Source: Acidobacteriota bacterium (lineage in GTDB: Bacteria; Acidobacteriota; Blastocatellia; RBC074). From it: DNA of 7,049 nt. The stretch is from positions 1-7,049 of the forward strand of contig JAKEHZ010000182.1 of assembly GCA_022614735.1 (NCBI GenBank), given 5' to 3'. The notes below the pieces were generated by a model. It saw nothing but the letters and a program-made list of their open reading frames with translations. It searched no databases and was not told the origin of the DNA. Each line of letters starts with the position of its first letter. The stretch's first letter is position 1. Both the position numbers and the translations under genes were made by a program. Below, one piece after another: positions 4,332 to 7,049 of the stretch.

Positions 4332-6254
4332 ATGCTCAAAAGATCAACAATAAAGTATTGCTCGATGATGCTGGCATTTATCTTGGTTTCTGGTTCGCCG
4401 CTGAGTCTTGCTCAAGAGCTGATGAATCAGAAGGGCAATGCAAAAAATGCGACTGATCAAAAGTCCAATGCCAAGAATTTAACGGAAGAGCAGAAGGTCT
4501 ATCATTTGCTCGACCGCATCACGTTTGGTTCTCGCCCCGGCGATATCGAGCGGGTAATGAAGATGGGATGGAAAAAATTCCTCGAAGACCAACTCCATCC
4601 CGAGCGCAACTTGGATACGCTTGTCGAAGAGAAACTGAAAAACATTGAAAGCCTGCGGTTGAGCAATGGTCAATTGGCTCAGAACTATCAACGTCCCAAG
4701 GTCATCATCGAGACGCTTAAAAAGCGTGGGGTGGAGCTGAATGCGCCCGCAACCAATAATCAACAGGGCGCCGCGCCGCAACCCAACGACGAGAAGATCA
4801 AGAAACGCCGAGAGGCAATGATGGTCATGATCAAGATGGACCTCAAGCCACAACAACAACTCGCGCAGGAGTTGCAGCAGGCGAAGATTATACGCGCGGT
4901 CTACAGCGAGAAGCAGCTTCAGGAAGTGATGACCGATTTCTGGTTCAACCACTTCAACGTCTACATTCAAAAAGGGCCCGTCCGTTTCCTCGCCACTTCA
5001 TACGAGCGCGACGTGATTCGCCCGCGCGTCTTCGGCAAGTTTGAGGACCTGCTGCGAGCTACGGCTGAAAGTCCGGCGATGCTCTTCTATCTGGACAACT
5101 GGATGAGCGTTTCGCCGAATGCGAAGATGCCTACTCAGAATTTGGATAACAGGGATGAATTACGACAGATGAGGCGAGAGCGGCAGTTGGGCAACCCTGG
5201 CAGAGTCAGGGTTTTAAAACTTGACCCACTCAATGGCGGGCAGAATCCCAATGGCCGAACGCAGGGCCAGGCCCAGCAGCAGATACTCAATAATAAGGGC
5301 CAGATTCCTAAACGCACTACGCGCGGTCTGAACGAAAATTATGCGCGCGAGATCATGGAACTGCATACACTGGGCGTAGACGGCGGTTACACGCAGAAGG
5401 ATGTCCAGGAGGTCGCGCGATGCTTCACTGGCTGGACGATCCAAAATCCGCGTGGGGGCGGGGATTTTATCTTCAATCCGTACATGCATGACGACGGCGA
5501 TAAGATAGTGCTCGGGCAGAAGATCCCGGCCGGAGGCGGCAAGCAGGACGGCGATACGGTGATCAGGATTCTCGCTCATCATCCTTCGACCGCAAAGTTC
5601 ATCTCGACCAAGCTTGCGCGCAAGTTCGTATCGGACAATCCGCCTCAGTCGCTCGTTGACCGGATGGCGCAGACCTTTTTGAAGACCGATGGTGACATGA
5701 GCGAAGTGTTGCGCGCGCTGTTCAATTCACCGGAGTTCTGGGCGCCGGAGAACTATCGCGCGAAGATCAAGACCCCATTCGAGATGACAACCAGCGCGGC
5801 GCGCGCAATCGGAGCAGAAACAAATGGAAACCCGGCTTTCCATCGCTGGATAGCGCAGATGGGCGAGGGGCTTTTCATGGCACAGCCTCCCACAGGGTAT
5901 CCGGACAGTTCAGAGCATTGGGTTAATACGGGCGCTCTGCTCGAACGAATGAACTTCGCCCTTGCCTTGAGCTCCAATCGTATCCAAGGCACACGTGTCA
6001 ATCTCGAATCACTTGCTCCGAGTGTAACCACAGAACAGTCCGCACAAATCGTTGACCGTTATGTTAAGCTGTTATTGCGAGGCGAAATGTCTCCGCAGTC
6101 GCGCGCGACGATCGACAAGGCGCTGAACGAACAGGAGAACGCCAGCGCTGGTTCCAACCCGACGAATACTGATGTGGCAGGGGTAGCCAAGATCGACAAG
6201 CTCGCCAAGATAGTTGGACTGATCCTGGGTTCCCCGGAGTTCCAAAGGCAGTGA
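4332..6254 (+). CDS. DUF1800 family exported protein
   Basis: A 640-residue member of the DUF1800 family, whose biochemical role is unknown. It starts with a Sec-type signal (MLKRSTIKY, hydrophobic core to about residue 25, likely cut after LSLAQ near 28). Family landmarks: YHLLDRITFGSRPGD near 57-71, DFWFNHFNVY at 202-211, NENYAREIMELHTLGVDGGY at 334-353, VARCFTGW at 361-368, HHPSTAKFISTKLARKFV at 416-433 and MAQPPTGYPD at 516-525. Two family-atypical stretches stand out: a tandem repeat just after the signal (residues 32-51) and a Gln/Asn-rich segment at about 300-328. The DUF1501 gene follows 80 nt downstream; such pairs recur across Planctomycetota, Acidobacteriota and Proteobacteria, so a joint extracytoplasmic role is likely. 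Confidence 0.93.
   Translation: MLKRSTIKYCSMMLAFILVSGSPLSLAQELMNQKGNAKNATDQKSNAKNLTEEQKVYHLLDRITFGSRPGDIERVMKMGWKKFLEDQLHPERNLDTLVEEKLKNIESLRLSNGQLAQNYQRPKVIIETLKKRGVELNAPATNNQQGAAPQPNDEKIKKRREAMMVMIKMDLKPQQQLAQELQQAKIIRAVYSEKQLQEVMTDFWFNHFNVYIQKGPVRFLATSYERDVIRPRVFGKFEDLLRATAESPAMLFYLDNWMSVSPNAKMPTQNLDNRDELRQMRRERQLGNPGRVRVLKLDPLNGGQNPNGRTQGQAQQQILNNKGQIPKRTTRGLNENYAREIMELHTLGVDGGYTQKDVQEVARCFTGWTIQNPRGGGDFIFNPYMHDDGDKIVLGQKIPAGGGKQDGDTVIRILAHHPSTAKFISTKLARKFVSDNPPQSLVDRMAQTFLKTDGDMSEVLRALFNSPEFWAPENYRAKIKTPFEMTTSAARAIGAETNGNPAFHRWIAQMGEGLFMAQPPTGYPDSSEHWVNTGALLERMNFALALSSNRIQGTRVNLESLAPSVTTEQSAQIVDRYVKLLLRGEMSPQSRATIDKALNEQENASAGSNPTNTDVAGVAKIDKLAKIVGLILGSPEFQRQ
4425..4484 (+). repeat. Tandem 30-nt repeat coding two 10-aa units in the DUF1800 N-terminus
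   Basis: Residues 32-41 (NQKGNAKNAT) and 42-51 (DQKSNAKNLT) share seven of ten positions. They sit between the signal peptide and the first conserved DUF1800 segment. They probably form a flexible, Asn/Lys-rich linker that arose by in-frame duplication. Confidence 0.6.
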
Positions 6255-6319
6255 CGGATTTTGTGGTTGTGCATTCTTGAGCCGCTAAGCAGCTCAAGAA
6301 TGCACAACCACAAAATCCG
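6255..6319. repeat. Perfect 28-bp inverted repeat between the DUF1800 and DUF1501 genes
   Basis: The left arm 6255-6282 and right arm 6292-6319 are exact reverse complements over 28 bases, around the 9-nt loop CGCTAAGCA (6283-6291). The left arm starts immediately after the DUF1800 TGA; the right arm ends on the first G of the DUF1501 Shine-Dalgarno. In RNA this is an uninterrupted 28-bp duplex. No T-run follows on either strand, so a normal intrinsic terminator is unlikely. It may act as an RNase III-type processing site, a stability element or a barrier to translational coupling, or be a dispersed palindromic insertion. Confidence 0.9.
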
Positions 6320-6327
6320 GAGGAGGG
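6319..6327 (+). promoter_or_regulatory. Shine-Dalgarno of the DUF1501 gene, abutting the inverted repeat
   Basis: GGAGGAGGG lies 7 nt before ATG 6335. Its first G (6319) is the last paired base of the 28-bp stem; the core AGGAGG at 6321-6326 stays single-stranded but directly against the helix, so ribosome access may be modulated. Confidence 0.8.
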
Positions 6328-6334
6328 AAAATAT

Positions 6335-7049
6335 ATGACTACAAATCGAAGATATTTCATTAAAAACGGTGTAATCGCGCTCGCGAGCGTGGGGGCAGTG
6401 ACACTTTCGCCATCATTTCTGACTCACGCACTGGCGCAGATCAATAATAACGGGCGCAGGAAGATTCTGGTCGCGATATTTCAGCGTGGTGCGATGGACG
6501 GGTTGAATGCCGTTGTGCCTTATGCAGAGCAGGAGTACTACAATCTGCGACCCAGCCTGGCGATACCTCGCCCGGGGGATGTGCAGGGCGCGGCGATCGA
6601 CCTGGACGGTTTCTTCGGGTTACATCCAGCGCTTTCGACTTTTAAACCGATCTATGATTCAGGGCATCTCGCGATCATCCACGCGGCCGGTTCCCCTGAC
6701 AGCACGCGCTCGCATTTTGACGCTCAGGACTACATGGAATCGGGCACGCCGGGTGTGAAGAGCACCTACGACGGTTGGCTTAATCGCTATTTGCAGTCTA
6801 AGGCCGATCCAAAGGCGACTCCATTCCGCGCCATCGCTATGGGCGCCAATCTTCCGCGGACGATGCAGGGCAAAGCTCCCAGCATTGCAATGAACAATAT
6901 CAGAGACTTCGGGATTCGCGCTGGCGGCGGTGAGATGTCGCAAGCGGTGCAGGGCGGCTTTGAAGCGATGTATTCGCAGACTGCTAATGATGCGTTAAGA
7001 AACACAGGACGAGAGACGTTCGATGCCATCAAGGCGATCAAGAATATCA
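6335..7049 (+). CDS. DUF1501 family protein, Tat-exported (partial, 3' end outside window)
   Basis: The first 238 residues of a DUF1501 family protein; the frame is open to the window edge, and full-length members are usually about 400 residues or more. The N-terminus TNRRYFIKNG followed by a hydrophobic stretch and HALAQ (likely cut near residue 34) is a twin-arginine signal, so the protein should be exported folded, possibly with a bound cofactor or metal. Family landmarks are QRGAMDGLNAVVP at 50-62, GFFGLHPAL at 92-100, IIHAAGSPDSTRSHFDAQDY at 114-133 and DGWLNRYL at 146-153. DUF1501 proteins are regarded as distant relatives of the sulfatase/alkaline phosphatase fold, but no reaction is established. 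Likely co-transcribed with the DUF1800 gene, with the 28-bp hairpin between them. Confidence 0.92.
   Translation, partial: MTTNRRYFIKNGVIALASVGAVTLSPSFLTHALAQINNNGRRKILVAIFQRGAMDGLNAVVPYAEQEYYNLRPSLAIPRPGDVQGAAIDLDGFFGLHPALSTFKPIYDSGHLAIIHAAGSPDSTRSHFDAQDYMESGTPGVKSTYDGWLNRYLQSKADPKATPFRAIAMGANLPRTMQGKAPSIAMNNIRDFGIRAGGGEMSQAVQGGFEAMYSQTANDALRNTGRETFDAIKAIKNI

Noticed and set aside
4479..4970. 163-codon minus-strand frame inside the DUF1800 gene
   Set aside because: It lies opposite a well-supported gene and its product is a leucine/valine-rich antisense translation without a domain.
6255..6334. Intrinsic terminator between the DUF1800 and DUF1501 genes
   Set aside because: The stem is strong but is followed by GGAGGAGGG on the + strand and lacks a T-run on the - strand.

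Overview
The window reads as a chromosomal segment from a moderately GC-rich, Gram-negative-type soil or environmental bacterium. The pairing of a DUF1800 gene with a Tat-exported DUF1501 gene, plus a zinc-ribbon/BON/coiled-coil membrane protein, suggests Acidobacteriota (Blastocatellia-like). That placement is inference; there is no rRNA or other taxonomic marker here. All supported genes lie on the + strand.

Region 1 (1-179): the last 39 codons of an unrecognised upstream gene. They end inside a strong 21-bp hairpin whose right arm carries the stop codon. A short GC-rich direct repeat and the ribosome binding site of the next gene follow.

Region 2 (180-3712): a compact four-gene run with junctions of -1, +2 and +4 nt. 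It encodes a dienelactone hydrolase-family alpha/beta hydrolase, a classical short-chain dehydrogenase/reductase, a membrane protein with a zinc ribbon, BON-like domain and coiled coil, and an endonuclease III-type DNA glycosylase with an intact 4Fe-4S motif. The spacing implies co-transcription and translational coupling. The functions do not form one obvious pathway: two small-molecule enzymes, one envelope protein and one base-excision repair enzyme.

Region 3 (3713-4331): about 620 bases without a convincing protein gene, visibly richer in A+T than the flanking genes. It holds a hairpin that would bury a strong Shine-Dalgarno in front of a 53-codon ORF, a 14-bp perfect palindrome, a repeated GGGGGACATC, and a cluster of stems (4030-4161) ending in a 25-position near-perfect hairpin. 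This is the best candidate for an undescribed element: a structured RNA, a long regulatory leader of the DUF1800 gene, or the remnant of a small mobile element.

Region 4 (4332-7049): a Sec-type exported DUF1800 protein followed by a Tat-type exported DUF1501 protein that runs off the window. Their 80-nt junction is almost filled by a perfect 28-bp inverted repeat that starts directly after the DUF1800 stop codon and ends at the DUF1501 Shine-Dalgarno. DUF1800 and DUF1501 genes are a known recurrent pair of unknown biochemical function; the two products probably act together outside the cytoplasm.
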